DNA of 64,000 nucleotides from JAFGHJ01 sp964525555 (lineage in GTDB: Bacteria > Hydrothermota > UBA3072), in NCBI GenBank assembly GCA_964525555.1, contig CAZGHN010000006.1:62001-126000 (forward strand), given 5' to 3'. Within the stretch, counting starts at the first letter, position 1, and the number at the start of each line of letters is the position of its first letter. The position numbers were made by a program, and so were the translations under genes. This document shows, one piece after another, positions 15,693 to 24,396 of the stretch. Under the pieces are notes generated by a model. That model searched no databases, was not told the DNA's origin, and saw only the letters and a list, made by a program, of their open reading frames with translations.

Positions 15693-16760
15693 ATGTCAAA
15701 CGTAGCAAAAGACATAATCATTCCAACTGAGCCTAATATCTTCCGAACAATATTCCTCTATGTCGGACAAGGAGACTCTACATTGCTAGTAGTCCCTGCG
15801 GGAGACGGGTATAAGTATGTATTAATAGATTCAAATTATGACGAAGCCGCTGGTGGTATAGATATTATCAAACTCCTTGAGAACCTTTTCGAAGAAGAAG
15901 ACGAAGGTTTAGATGTTTATATAAACACCCATCCCCATAAAGATCATCTCGGAAAGGTTAGGGAAATATATGAAAAGATAGGTATTGGCCAATTATGGCA
16001 TTCAGGGCACAAGCCAGGCGGCGAGCATAATGAATCTTATAAAGACCTCGAATTTGTAATCAAAAAACTTGGGGAAGAAAATGTATTTCGCCTTCGAGGT
16101 AGCAGGGAAGAAAACAAATTAGATGAAGAAAAAATTATACTAGGCGACATAAATTACAACATTTTGGGCCCTGCCGATTATGTATCCGATGAAATAGAAG
16201 ACGAAAAACCCAAAGAAAGATATACTAGGATTCATGAGCAATGCGCGGTAATTCGATTTAAATACGGAGAAGAAGAGAAACAGATACTCATTACTGGAGA
16301 TGCAGATTACAAAGCATGGAAAGAACATATTACTGATTACCACGCGGATAGACTTCCTTCGACAGTGTTAAATGCTGCTCACCATGGTTCAAGGTCTTTT
16401 TTCTGGAAAGATGATAATATGGAGGAAGACCCTTACAAAAAACACTTAGAGAAAATCAAACCGACTTATATTACAGTTAGTGCCCCAAAAGAAAAGGAAA
16501 GTAGGCACGGCCACCCTCATAAAGAAGCCTTGAAGTTATACAAGGAAGAAGTAGGAACTGATGATAAGGTTTTTCATTTAGGCAAGAAAAGAGAATGCAT
16601 AATTGTTGATATATACGCCGATGGTGATATAGACCTCTATCCTAATGATGAGTTGGTTAAGAGATATGGAAAAAAGAACGGAGACAATGGGGGTGACGAC
16701 AAAAGAACAGGGATTCCGCCAACAGTCACAAAAATCGACAAGAAACCAATGGGTACTTGA
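15693..16760 (+). CDS. Metallo-beta-lactamase-fold hydrolase, ComEC-like
   Basis: 355 residues. The MBL fold is clear: FLYVGQGDSTLLV at the start, the metal motif HPHKDH at residues 80-85, ITGDADY (third-ligand Asp) and AAHHGS (late His) in the order seen in ComEC-type and related phosphodiesterase or nuclease-like hydrolases. There is no membrane segment, unlike ComEC. A hydrophilic tail of about 45 residues (GKKNGDNGGDDK...) ends at the stop, which overlaps the next start (TGATG). GGGAGGG precedes the ATG. Substrate unknown; nucleic acid, nucleotide or a protein adduct are all possible. Linkage to E1/E2/JAB genes is the main clue. Confidence 0.88.
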   Translation: MSNVAKDIIIPTEPNIFRTIFLYVGQGDSTLLVVPAGDGYKYVLIDSNYDEAAGGIDIIKLLENLFEEEDEGLDVYINTHPHKDHLGKVREIYEKIGIGQLWHSGHKPGGEHNESYKDLEFVIKKLGEENVFRLRGSREENKLDEEKIILGDINYNILGPADYVSDEIEDEKPKERYTRIHEQCAVIRFKYGEEEKQILITGDADYKAWKEHITDYHADRLPSTVLNAAHHGSRSFFWKDDNMEEDPYKKHLEKIKPTYITVSAPKEKESRHGHPHKEALKLYKEEVGTDDKVFHLGKKRECIIVDIYADGDIDLYPNDELVKRYGKKNGDNGGDDKRTGIPPTVTKIDKKPMGT

Positions 16761-19105
16761 TGGAATGGTTCGCTCGTCACACTGGCTGGTTATATAGAGA
16801 AACAAGGGAACTTTCAAAAAATTCAATCTACAGTGAACAGCACCAATTTATAGACAAAACACTCATATCTAGCGGTAATATCTTAGTCCATAAGATAAAA
16901 ACAGAATACTTTCCGATTTTAATCGTATATCCTGAAGCTACACCTTATGTCCCTCCTACGATATACCTTTTAGAAAATGAGATAAGTGAGGAAACAGCGA
17001 AAGAATATTCGGAGCTTTCTCCTGAAGAGATAAGAAAAAGCGTAAAGGATAACATTGCATTTTTCTATAGGCGACATCAGAATGAAGATGGAAGCGTATG
17101 CTTTGTTGAAAGGGGTGACTTACATGATGAAAACCCAGAGAAATATCCTATTGAAAACATAATTAAAAGGTTGAGGGTATGGCTGTCTGGAAAGAAGATA
17201 CCAAAGGACAGTCGTGAAGTTGAACTGTTTTATCATTTTCCAAACAGAACTTACGAAATTCAGTATCTCCTGCCGGATTTGTTCTTTGATAGGGAAATAG
17301 TAAAAGGAAAATTCTTTGCAGGACTGTCCAGCCTTATTACAGCAAAATACTTTACAGATGGTACCGAGAAAAGGACATTCATGGGAGTAATGATAGTCGG
17401 GGAAACACAAGGAGGTGTGTCTCTTCCTCCCAAGTATTATGTAAAAAAACAGCTAATTCTATTTACTCACATTCCGGATATAGAGCATTTGATAACAAAT
17501 AATGAGGAAAAAGCAAAGAAAATAGAAAATGGGGAATTAATAGAAGGACACTGGTGGAATATTACTAAAGAGCCTCTACCCTTTTCAAAATTAAATGAGC
17601 TTGCAAAATATATCGGTAACAATGATGAGGTAAAAGGATTTGATATGATGGTAGAAAGCTTAGAATCTGAATTGAAAGCATTTGAAGACTTCATTCACGT
17701 AGGAATCAGATTTCCCGGAAGGTATAGAGAAAGAGATTGGCAAATGTTTAGACTCAACAAAGGAAGCCGTCCACCAATTATTGTATCCCAAAGGGAAGAA
17801 TTGAAACAGCGGGTGCTCGATTACTCTATCGAAGCAGTGTATCAGGAGTATCTTACTGATGATTATTTCCACATGCGAAATAAGGGAAGAGCCGATAGAA
17901 GTATCTTGAAGAATAAAACTATATCAATTATCGGTTGTGGTGCGCTTGGCTCTGAAACTACTGATGCACTGAGTAAAGCCGGAATAGGAAGATTTATTCT
18001 AGTAGATAGAGAAGTGATGAGGGCTCACAATACTGTTAGGCATAGTCTGGGTATAAATAAAGTAAGCATACCTAAGGCATGTGGTATGGCGGAACATTTG
18101 ATTCTTCACAATCCTTTTATAAATATTGAATGGGAACATGAAGACATTCTGCTTGCCAAGATCGAAGATTATTTGCCCGAGGGTGCTATTGGGGTTTCAA
18201 CCATAGCTGATGACAATATAGAAGCTTACCTTAATGAAATAGCCATGAGTCAGGGAAGAACAATCTTCTATTGTAGGGCTTTGCGTGGTGGGAAAGCCGC
18301 GCGCATATTCAGGGTCGTTCCGCAGATAGATGCATGCAAGACTTGTTTGGGGCTTTATCTCAGAGATAAAAATCCCTTTTTTATTAATATCCCAGAAGAT
18401 GAGAGTCTTCCGGTTATAACAAATGAGTGCAACAACCCAGTAAGGCCTGCGAGTGCGGCCGATATGAAAATGATCTCTGGAGTTTTTGCGAGAATCATCA
18501 TTGATTTCCTACAGGGTAAGAGAACAGATAACAACCATTGGATTTGGACATCCGAATCTCTGGAAGGATTGAATATGGAAAATTCAACATATGGGTTTAT
18601 AAATGCAGAAAGCATAGCACCACACCCTCATTGTCTTGTTTGCCAGAAATTGGAAGACGCGAAAGTATATATTTTAAAAGATGTATTGGACTTCATGAAA
18701 CGGGAAGCAACAAAATCTGGTAAAATCGAAACAGGGGGAGTTTTAATTGGACACATGTTGGCTAAAGGTGAGTATAAAATTTTAAAAGCAAGTAAGCCTG
18801 GCCCAAATGCTATAAGAACCGAGAATCGCTTTGAGAAAGATGAAAAATATTGTCAAAAAGTGCTTTTGGATGCTTTTGAAGAGCTCGATGATCAAGGCCT
18901 TTATTTAGGAGAATGGCATTATCATCCTTTGGGTAGCAACGAACCAAGCGGAATAGATATCAATAGCCTAACAGAGATAGCAATTCAAGACAACTACCGG
19001 ATAGACAAACCAATAATGATAATATTATCACCGAAGTTGGAATATGCAATTACAATTCATAATAGGTTTGGCCGATGTGTTAAAATACCCTTGAAGATTG
19101 TATGA
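16760..19105 (+). CDS. E2-E1-JAB triple fusion, ubiquitin-like conjugation and deconjugation protein
   Basis: A 781-residue protein that starts at the ATG overlapping the previous stop. (1) An E2-like domain, about 1-165: FPILIVYPEATPYVPP followed by HQNEDGSVCF, matching the E2 active-site region, with Cys114 as probable catalytic residue. (2) A linker of about 200 residues. (3) An E1/ThiF domain, about 385-600: GCGALG nucleotide loop at 392-397, LVDREV, possible active-site Cys557 in TNECNNPVRPAS, and two CxxC pairs (526/529 and 625/628) likely to hold zinc. (4) A JAB/JAMM peptidase domain, about 640-781: Glu657, His720, His722 and Asp733 with exact H-x-H-x10-D spacing. All catalytic residues appear intact. 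Family knowledge: such E1/E2/JAB sets conjugate and release a ubiquitin-like protein and are often antiphage. No ubiquitin-like gene is seen nearby. Confidence 0.9.
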   Translation: MEWFARHTGWLYRETRELSKNSIYSEQHQFIDKTLISSGNILVHKIKTEYFPILIVYPEATPYVPPTIYLLENEISEETAKEYSELSPEEIRKSVKDNIAFFYRRHQNEDGSVCFVERGDLHDENPEKYPIENIIKRLRVWLSGKKIPKDSREVELFYHFPNRTYEIQYLLPDLFFDREIVKGKFFAGLSSLITAKYFTDGTEKRTFMGVMIVGETQGGVSLPPKYYVKKQLILFTHIPDIEHLITNNEEKAKKIENGELIEGHWWNITKEPLPFSKLNELAKYIGNNDEVKGFDMMVESLESELKAFEDFIHVGIRFPGRYRERDWQMFRLNKGSRPPIIVSQREELKQRVLDYSIEAVYQEYLTDDYFHMRNKGRADRSILKNKTISIIGCGALGSETTDALSKAGIGRFILVDREVMRAHNTVRHSLGINKVSIPKACGMAEHLILHNPFINIEWEHEDILLAKIEDYLPEGAIGVSTIADDNIEAYLNEIAMSQGRTIFYCRALRGGKAARIFRVVPQIDACKTCLGLYLRDKNPFFINIPEDESLPVITNECNNPVRPASAADMKMISGVFARIIIDFLQGKRTDNNHWIWTSESLEGLNMENSTYGFINAESIAPHPHCLVCQKLEDAKVYILKDVLDFMKREATKSGKIETGGVLIGHMLAKGEYKILKASKPGPNAIRTENRFEKDEKYCQKVLLDAFEELDDQGLYLGEWHYHPLGSNEPSGIDINSLTEIAIQDNYRIDKPIMIILSPKLEYAITIHNRFGRCVKIPLKIV

Positions 19106-19168
19106 TAAATAGATTTGCAAGAACCATTTTTAGAAATTAACAGACTTAGACATTGAAATGATTTCATA

Positions 19169-19181
19169 GATTCTTCGAATC
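19169..19181. repeat. Triloop hairpin in intergenic text
   Basis: GATTC-TTC-GAATC followed by AGTTGAATTGTCAAATCGTTGAATAG. It lies 64 bases after the E2-E1-JAB gene. One of ten such hairpins in the window; the stem also occurs, with the loop reversed, at 58031. Confidence 0.55.
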
Positions 19182-19296
19182 AGTTGAATTGTCAAATCGT
19201 TGAATAGTTGGATAGTAAGAAAAAACTTCGTGTCTTAGTGTCTTCGTGGCTAATTAGGGGTTGTGGGTTGCTGTCAGCCGTGAGCGGTCAATCGTC

Positions 19297-19324
19297 TTGA
19301 CAAATCGATTTATCTTTTTAATAT
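19297..19324 (+). promoter_or_regulatory. Promoter of thi4
   Basis: TTGACA (19297-19302), 16 bases, TAATAT (19319-19324). A leader of about 50 bases with AAAGGAGGG follows. I see no TPP riboswitch (no CTGAGA box) in the leader. Confidence 0.6.
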
Positions 19325-19380
19325 CAATAAATTAAATATTTGATGAGTATATTCTTAAGTTTTAAGTCAAAGGAGGGTTA

Positions 19381-20172
19381 ATGAAGCTTGATGATGTAGA
19401 GATATCGAAAGCGATAATTGATAACTACTACAAAAAATTGCTGGATTCCTTAGAGCTGGATGTGGCTCTTGTCGGGGCGGGTCCTTCAAATCTTATAGCT
19501 GGAATACTTTTAGGAGAAAAGAAAATTAAAACTGCTGTTTTTGAATCAAAGCTCGCTCCGGGTGGAGGTGTTTGGGGTGGGGGAATGATGTTTAATGAGG
19601 TGGTTGTTCAGGATTCGGCTTTGCATATTTTGGATAAAGTCGGTGTGGATTATAAAGAAAAAAAGAAAGGATACTATACCGCGGACAGCGTTGAATTGGC
19701 TTCGACTTTAATTTCAAAATGCGTTAAATCGGGAGTAAAAATATTTAACCTTATTAAAGTTGTGGATGTCATGTTCAGAGAGGAAGATGGCGAGAAAAAG
19801 GTTAATGGACTTGTGCTTCAATGGTCTCCGATTGAGCATATTGGATTACACGTAGACCCCTTAACGGTAAGAGCTAAATTTGTTGTAGACGGAACCGGAC
19901 ATCCCGCAGAAGTTTGTTCTGTTCTTTCAAAGAAAATAGATGCGAGGCTCAGTACTAGAACGGGTAAAGTGATTGGTGAAATGTCTATGTGGGCTGATAG
20001 GGGGGAGGAATTGACTGTTAGTAATACTTCGGAGGTTTTTCCCGGTCTTTTTGTAACCGGTATGGCTGCAAATGCTGTAAAGGGCGCTCCGCGCATGGGT
20101 CCCATTTTTGGAGGCATGTTGCTTTCGGGTGAGAAAGTCGCAAAGATTATCTCACAGAGGACACAACAGTAA
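19381..20172 (+). CDS. thi4: Thi4-type thiazole synthase, sulfide-dependent form
   Basis: 263 residues. Makes the thiazole moiety of thiamine from NAD, glycine and a sulfur source. Visible: the dinucleotide loop VGAGPSNL (residues about 36-43), the ESKLAPGGGVWGGGMMFN block, GTGHPAEV, and the C-terminal GMAANAVKGAPRMGPIFGGM. Where yeast THI4 has the suicidal cysteine before DP, this protein has His (GLHVDPLT), as in archaeal Thi4 proteins, which use free sulfide and turn over repeatedly. That agrees with an anaerobic, sulfide-rich life. thiE follows; thiL is at 38 kb. Confidence 0.93.
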   Translation: MKLDDVEISKAIIDNYYKKLLDSLELDVALVGAGPSNLIAGILLGEKKIKTAVFESKLAPGGGVWGGGMMFNEVVVQDSALHILDKVGVDYKEKKKGYYTADSVELASTLISKCVKSGVKIFNLIKVVDVMFREEDGEKKVNGLVLQWSPIEHIGLHVDPLTVRAKFVVDGTGHPAEVCSVLSKKIDARLSTRTGKVIGEMSMWADRGEELTVSNTSEVFPGLFVTGMAANAVKGAPRMGPIFGGMLLSGEKVAKIISQRTQQ

Positions 20173-20173
20173 T

Positions 20174-20232
20174 TATGAATGTTGAATGTTAAATGTTGAA
20201 TTCAAAACTCAAAATTCAAAATCCTAAATCCC
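20174..20232. repeat. Patterned intergenic text between thi4 and thiE
   Basis: ATGAATGTTGAATGTTAAATG, then TTCAAAACTCAAAATTCAAA, then ATCCTAAATCCCAA: three of the dispersed intergenic motifs in a row. No coding or promoter signal. Confidence 0.6.
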
Positions 20233-20253
20233 AATTTGAAGGTTTAAAGCAGA

Positions 20254-20850
20254 ATGGATTTTAATTTCGGGGCATATGTTATAACGAGTAAAGATCACGT
20301 AAAAATAGCCCGGGAGGCGTGCGAAGGCGGGGCACGCGTTGTTCAATATAGAGATAAAACTTCCATAAAGCAAGAAGTGTTGAATATTGCCGATAAAATC
20401 AGAGAGATAACGAGTAATTTTAATTCATTATTTATTGTTAATGATTTTATCGATATAGCTTTAATGTCGGGAGCGGATGGGGTTCATCTGGGACAGGATG
20501 ATATGCCGCTGCCGAGGGCAAGAAAAATCGTTCCTGATAATTTTATTATCGGTGTTTCCACCAATTCGTTGGAACAGGCGCTTAAGGCAGAAGAAGCCGG
20601 AGCCGATTATATCGGAATTGGTCCTGTTTTTGCTACGCCTACTAAAAAAAATTATAAGCCCATCGGGCTTTCTGCAGTTAAGGGAGTACTTGCCAGTGTA
20701 AGAATTCCTGTTGTTGCTATTGGAGGTTTAAATCTTGATAATATCGGTGAGTTAACTGGAATAGGTGTTAGAAACGTTGCAATGGTAAGAGCCTTTCAAG
20801 AAAATACAAGGGAAAAAGTCGAAAAAGTTAATTTTTTGCTGAAAGTATAG
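20254..20850 (+). CDS. thiE: Thiamine-phosphate synthase
   Basis: 198 residues, a TIM barrel that couples hydroxymethylpyrimidine diphosphate with thiazole phosphate. Typical motifs are all present: VQYRDKT (about 30), IVNDFIDIALMSGADGVHLGQDD (about 68-90), GVSTNS, GADYIGIGPVFATPTKKN and IPVVAIGGLN. It is 81 bases after thi4, probably in the same transcript. No strong ribosome-binding site before the ATG. thiC and thiD are not in this window. Confidence 0.93.
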   Translation: MDFNFGAYVITSKDHVKIAREACEGGARVVQYRDKTSIKQEVLNIADKIREITSNFNSLFIVNDFIDIALMSGADGVHLGQDDMPLPRARKIVPDNFIIGVSTNSLEQALKAEEAGADYIGIGPVFATPTKKNYKPIGLSAVKGVLASVRIPVVAIGGLNLDNIGELTGIGVRNVAMVRAFQENTREKVEKVNFLLKV

Positions 20851-20860
20851 AAAACATCCC

Positions 20861-20888
20861 TTGACATTAGAGAAATACTGTATAGATT
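20861..20888 (+). promoter_or_regulatory. Promoter of porGDAB-mglBA
   Basis: TTGACA (20861-20866), 16 bases, TAGATT (20883-20888), ahead of AAAAAGGGAG and the porG start. The -10 is weak; an overlapping TATAGA lies 2 bases upstream. Confidence 0.5.
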
Positions 20889-20910
20889 TGACTAAAAAGG
20901 GAGTTAAGTA

Positions 20911-21501
20911 ATGGCTAAGGATTTAATCGAGATTAGATGGCACGGCAGAGGAGGCCAGGGAGCTAAGACTGCTGCTTTGCTTTTCGGGGAAGCCGCCATC
21001 GATACAGGTATGTATATTCAGGCATTTCCCGAATACGGCCCGGAGAGAACCGGCGCACCGGTCAACGCTTTCAATCGTTTGAGCGGAAAACCTATAAGAT
21101 TGCACAGCGGTGTTGACAGTCCACAGATTGTTCTGGTTCTCGACCCGAGTTTACTTGATACTGTGGATGTACTTAAAGGTCTGGGAGAAGGCGGCATTCT
21201 TATAGTTAATACTTCTGATTCGCCTGGAGAAATAAGAAAAAAATTGTCTGTTGATTCCAAAATAAAGGTTTATACTGTTGATGCTTCAAAAATAGCAATG
21301 GATAAAATAGGACTAAATAAACCCAATACTCCGATGCTCGGAGCATTATCTAAAGTTACGGATATTTTGGATTACAAGAAAATGCTTAAGAGTATCGAAC
21401 ATAAATTGAAGATCAAATTCAGAGGTAAACCGGAAGAAATAGTGACAAAAAATATGGAAGCTATAAAAGCTGCTCATGAAGAAACGAAGGGAGAAGGCTG
21501 A
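20911..21501 (+). CDS. porG: Pyruvate:ferredoxin oxidoreductase, gamma subunit
   Basis: 196 residues. The gamma domain of 2-oxoacid:ferredoxin oxidoreductases: EIRWHGRGGQGAKTAALL at the N-terminus and PEYGPERTGAPVNAF are the family hallmarks. First of four adjacent subunit genes in the archaeal-type order gamma-delta-alpha-beta. The complex oxidises a 2-oxoacid to an acyl-CoA with reduction of ferredoxin. Pyruvate is the likely substrate from the arrangement, but a related 2-oxoacid cannot be excluded. The stop overlaps the porD start (TGATG). Confidence 0.92.
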   Translation: MAKDLIEIRWHGRGGQGAKTAALLFGEAAIDTGMYIQAFPEYGPERTGAPVNAFNRLSGKPIRLHSGVDSPQIVLVLDPSLLDTVDVLKGLGEGGILIVNTSDSPGEIRKKLSVDSKIKVYTVDASKIAMDKIGLNKPNTPMLGALSKVTDILDYKKMLKSIEHKLKIKFRGKPEEIVTKNMEAIKAAHEETKGEG

Positions 21502-21794
21502 TGGCAAAGAAGAAGGAAGGATGGAAAGAACTTCCTATTGGTGCGATTATAGTCGAACCCGGTTCAAGTGAAAAATTCAAGACCGGAGACTGGAGAGAAG
21601 GAAAGAAACCGTCTGTAGATAAGAATAAATGTACGAATTGTATGATATGTTGGATTTCCTGCCCTGATTCCGCGATTATTGTTAAAGACGGAGAAATGAA
21701 AGGTTTTAATCTGGATTATTGTAAAGGTTGCGCGATTTGTGCTTCACAATGTCCTGTTAAAGCCATAGAGATGGTCGACGAGGAGGAAGAATGA
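21501..21794 (+). CDS. porD: Pyruvate:ferredoxin oxidoreductase, delta (ferredoxin) subunit
   Basis: 97 residues with two 4Fe-4S motifs: CTNCMICWISCP and CKGCAICASQCP. It passes electrons from the catalytic subunits to external ferredoxin. The N-terminal phrase (WKELPIGAIIVEPGSS, TGDWREGKKP) matches stand-alone PorD subunits. It overlaps porG and porA by a few bases, so translation is coupled. Confidence 0.92.
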   Translation: MAKKKEGWKELPIGAIIVEPGSSEKFKTGDWREGKKPSVDKNKCTNCMICWISCPDSAIIVKDGEMKGFNLDYCKGCAICASQCPVKAIEMVDEEEE

Positions 21795-22960
21795 AGGTTG
21801 CGGCTAAGACTGCCAATGAAGCTATGGCTGAAGCAATGAGACAGATAAACCCCGATGTGGTGGCTGCTTATCCTATAACACCTTCAACGGAGATAGTCCA
21901 GATTTTTTCGCAGTTTGTCGCGGATGGACTGGTCGACACTGAGTTTGTACCTGTCGAATCTGAACACTCGGCTGCAAGCGCCTGTACCGGTGCAGCTGCA
22001 GCTGGTGCAAGGGTAATGACTGCTACGGCATCTCAGGGCCTTGCTCTTATGAACGAGGTCCTTTTTGTTACAGCGGGACTTCGTCTTCCAATGGTTATTT
22101 GTGAGATAGCAAGAACCCTATCAGCTCCGATTAATATTCACTGCGATCATTCCGATACTATGGACCAGAGAGATACGGGATGGATGCAATTTTATGCGGA
22201 GGATTCTCAGGAAGCTTACGACCTCGTTATACAGGCAATGAAGATTTCAGAAGAGGCGTTCCTGCCGGCTATGGTATCGGCAGATGCTTTTATTCTATCT
22301 CATTCTCTACAGCGAATAGATATGCTGGATGATAAAGAGGTGCAGGGTTTTATAGGTAAGCATAAATCTCCATTTAACCTTCTCGATACAGATAATCCTA
22401 TTACTGTTGGACCTCTTGACCTTCAGGATTATTATTTCGAGCATAAAAGATCTGAAGCCCAGGCTATGAAGGATTCGCATAAGCATGTAAAAAAGGTGTT
22501 TGGTGAATTTGGTAAGAAATTCGGAAGAAAGTATGGTATGATCGAAGAATATAAGATAAAAGATGCGGAAAGGGCTATTGTTATAATGGGCTCCACTGCA
22601 GGTACAGCTAAAGAAGTGGTCGACATCTTAAGGGCTGATGGCGAGAAAGTAGGTCTTGTAAAAATCTGTACTTTTAGACCCTGGCCCACAGAGGAAGTAA
22701 ATAAAGCATTGTCAAATGTTAAATATCTTGCCGTTATGGATAGGGCTGAAGGGATGAGTGGTTTTGGGGCTCCTCTTTTTACAGAGATACGCTCTTCCCT
22801 TTATGATGGAAGCAAAAAGCCCGATACATACGGTTACGTATATGGATTGGGAGGAAGGGATGTGAAAACCGAAGACTTAAGATTAGTCTTTGATGATTTA
22901 AAAAAGGTGAAAAATGGTAAGAAACTTAATAGAAATAATTATTTGGGAGTGAGGGAATAG
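21791..22960 (+). CDS. porA: Pyruvate:ferredoxin oxidoreductase, alpha subunit
   Basis: 389 residues. N-terminal pyrimidine-binding domain: AAYPITPSTEIVQIF (about 25-40), EFVPVESEHSAASACTGAAAAGAR and TATASQGLALMNEV. Domain II follows from about 255 (RAIVIMGSTAGTAKEVVD, VKICTFRPWPTEEV). Length and motifs fit PorA. Starts 4 bases before the porD stop. Confidence 0.93.
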   Translation: MKVAAKTANEAMAEAMRQINPDVVAAYPITPSTEIVQIFSQFVADGLVDTEFVPVESEHSAASACTGAAAAGARVMTATASQGLALMNEVLFVTAGLRLPMVICEIARTLSAPINIHCDHSDTMDQRDTGWMQFYAEDSQEAYDLVIQAMKISEEAFLPAMVSADAFILSHSLQRIDMLDDKEVQGFIGKHKSPFNLLDTDNPITVGPLDLQDYYFEHKRSEAQAMKDSHKHVKKVFGEFGKKFGRKYGMIEEYKIKDAERAIVIMGSTAGTAKEVVDILRADGEKVGLVKICTFRPWPTEEVNKALSNVKYLAVMDRAEGMSGFGAPLFTEIRSSLYDGSKKPDTYGYVYGLGGRDVKTEDLRLVFDDLKKVKNGKKLNRNNYLGVRE

Positions 22961-22968
22961 GAGGTTTT

Positions 22969-23898
22969 ATGGGTGTAAATTTAAAAGAGTTATCTAAAAA
23001 AGAAGATTTGTTTGCCTCCGGGCATAGGGCATGCGCGGGTTGTGGTCCTGCGATAGCATTAAGACAGGCGCTTTTAGTTTCGGGAAAAGATACAATCGTG
23101 AGTTTTGCAACAGGTTGTATGGAAGTCGTATCTACAATATTCCCATACTCGTCCTGGAAAGTACCTTATATGCATTCTCTTTTTGAAAATTCTGCAGCTA
23201 CAATGAGTGGAATTGAGTCCGCTTATAATGCTTTAAAAAGAAAAGGGAAAGTAAAAAAGAATATAAACTTTATTGCATTCGGCGGAGACGGCGGAACTTA
23301 TGATATTGGTCTGCAATCTCTATCAGGAGCAATGGAACGCGGGCATAACATGCTCTATATCTGTTACGATAACCAGGCTTACATGAATACCGGTATTCAG
23401 AGATCCGGTGCTACTCCTTATGGCGCGAGCACAACAACCTCGCCGGCCGGAAAAGTAATTCCCGGTAAAAATAGACGTAGGAAAAACCTAACAGAAATTA
23501 TGGCTGCGCATAATATTCCTTACGTTGCTCAAGCTTCTATCTCCGAATGGAGAGATTATATGACCAAGATAGAGAAAGCTCTTTCTCTTCCCGGTCCAAA
23601 ATTTATGGTCGTTTTTGCCCCATGTCAGCTTGGATGGTATTACAAAAAAGAAAACACAATTAAAATTGCCGATATGGCTGTTAAATCCAGATTTTGGCCG
23701 TTATATGAAGTAGAGAATGGTGTACATAAGATTACAAAGGATCCCAAAAAGGTTATTCCTGTTGAAGAATGGTTGAAGTTACAGGGAAGATTCAGGCATT
23801 TATTCAAAGGAGAAAACAGAAAAATTATTGAAGAAATCCAACAAGAAGTAGACGCCAACTGGGATAGATTAAAGAAGTTAGAGGAGGCAGGCGTTTAG
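22969..23898 (+). CDS. porB: Pyruvate:ferredoxin oxidoreductase, beta (TPP-binding) subunit
   Basis: 309 residues. Thiamine diphosphate-binding subunit: GHRACAGCGPAIALRQ with cluster cysteines, ATGCMEVVST, FGGDGGTYDIGLQSLSGA (the GDG TPP motif), YDNQAYMNTGIQRSGATP. The usual later Cys is in VVFAPCQLGWYY. The stop TAG at 23896-23898 is followed directly by the mglB ATG, so the mgl pair shares this transcript. Confidence 0.93.
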   Translation: MGVNLKELSKKEDLFASGHRACAGCGPAIALRQALLVSGKDTIVSFATGCMEVVSTIFPYSSWKVPYMHSLFENSAATMSGIESAYNALKRKGKVKKNINFIAFGGDGGTYDIGLQSLSGAMERGHNMLYICYDNQAYMNTGIQRSGATPYGASTTTSPAGKVIPGKNRRRKNLTEIMAAHNIPYVAQASISEWRDYMTKIEKALSLPGPKFMVVFAPCQLGWYYKKENTIKIADMAVKSRFWPLYEVENGVHKITKDPKKVIPVEEWLKLQGRFRHLFKGENRKIIEEIQQEVDANWDRLKKLEEAGV

Positions 23899-24384
23899 AT
23901 GCCAACTAAAGAAGAATCATTTGAAGCAGAATTTCAATCGATAAAAGATAATTTGGAAGACCTTTGCAGGGAGACAAAAGCGCTCTCGGTCTTGCTTATA
24001 GATAAGGCCGGGCAACTTATAACCTCTGCCGGGAATGTTTCTTCTATTGATATACCATCTTTTGCCACTCTATCGGCGGCTGATTTCGCAGCCACTTCAA
24101 ATCTTGCAGATTTGATCGGAGAACATGATTTTTCAACTCTGTTTCACCAGGGAGTTCAAAAGAGTATTTATGTTTCATTAATTGCGGATAAGGTAATTCT
24201 TGCAGTTATTTTTACAAAGGAGACAACGCTGGGTTTGGTGCGTATAAAGGTTAAAAAAACGGCAGAAAAACTGGCAGGTTTGTTCGGAAAGATATTCGAT
24301 GTTCTTGAGAGTGAGTATTCTGGAGCGGTAGATGATGATTTTATTAGTGAAGCGGAAACGGAACTTGATAGTCTTTTTGAATAA
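23899..24384 (+). CDS. mglB: Roadblock/LC7 protein, MglB-like GTPase-activating partner
   Basis: 161 residues. Roadblock/LC7 fold: an N-terminal helix, ALSVLLIDKAGQLITSAG, DFAATSNLADLIGE, and YVSLIADKVILAVIF typical of MglB. MglB dimers stimulate GTP hydrolysis by MglA and set cell polarity and motility in myxobacteria; in other phyla the role is little known. The last 25 residues are acidic. Starts with no gap after porB and is 12 bases before mglA. Confidence 0.85.
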   Translation: MPTKEESFEAEFQSIKDNLEDLCRETKALSVLLIDKAGQLITSAGNVSSIDIPSFATLSAADFAATSNLADLIGEHDFSTLFHQGVQKSIYVSLIADKVILAVIFTKETTLGLVRIKVKKTAEKLAGLFGKIFDVLESEYSGAVDDDFISEAETELDSLFE

Positions 24385-24396
24385 AATGGAGAAAAA

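Noticed and set aside
15011..16760. A ubiquitin-like modifier encoded as part of the first two genes of the E2-E1-JAB operon
   Set aside because: The 15011 product is a membrane protein and the C-terminal tail of the MBL protein is short and hydrophilic without a terminal Gly-Gly; no beta-grasp pattern seen.
19325..19380. TPP riboswitch before thi4
   Set aside because: The leader is only about 50 bases and lacks the conserved CTGAGA and ACCTGA boxes.
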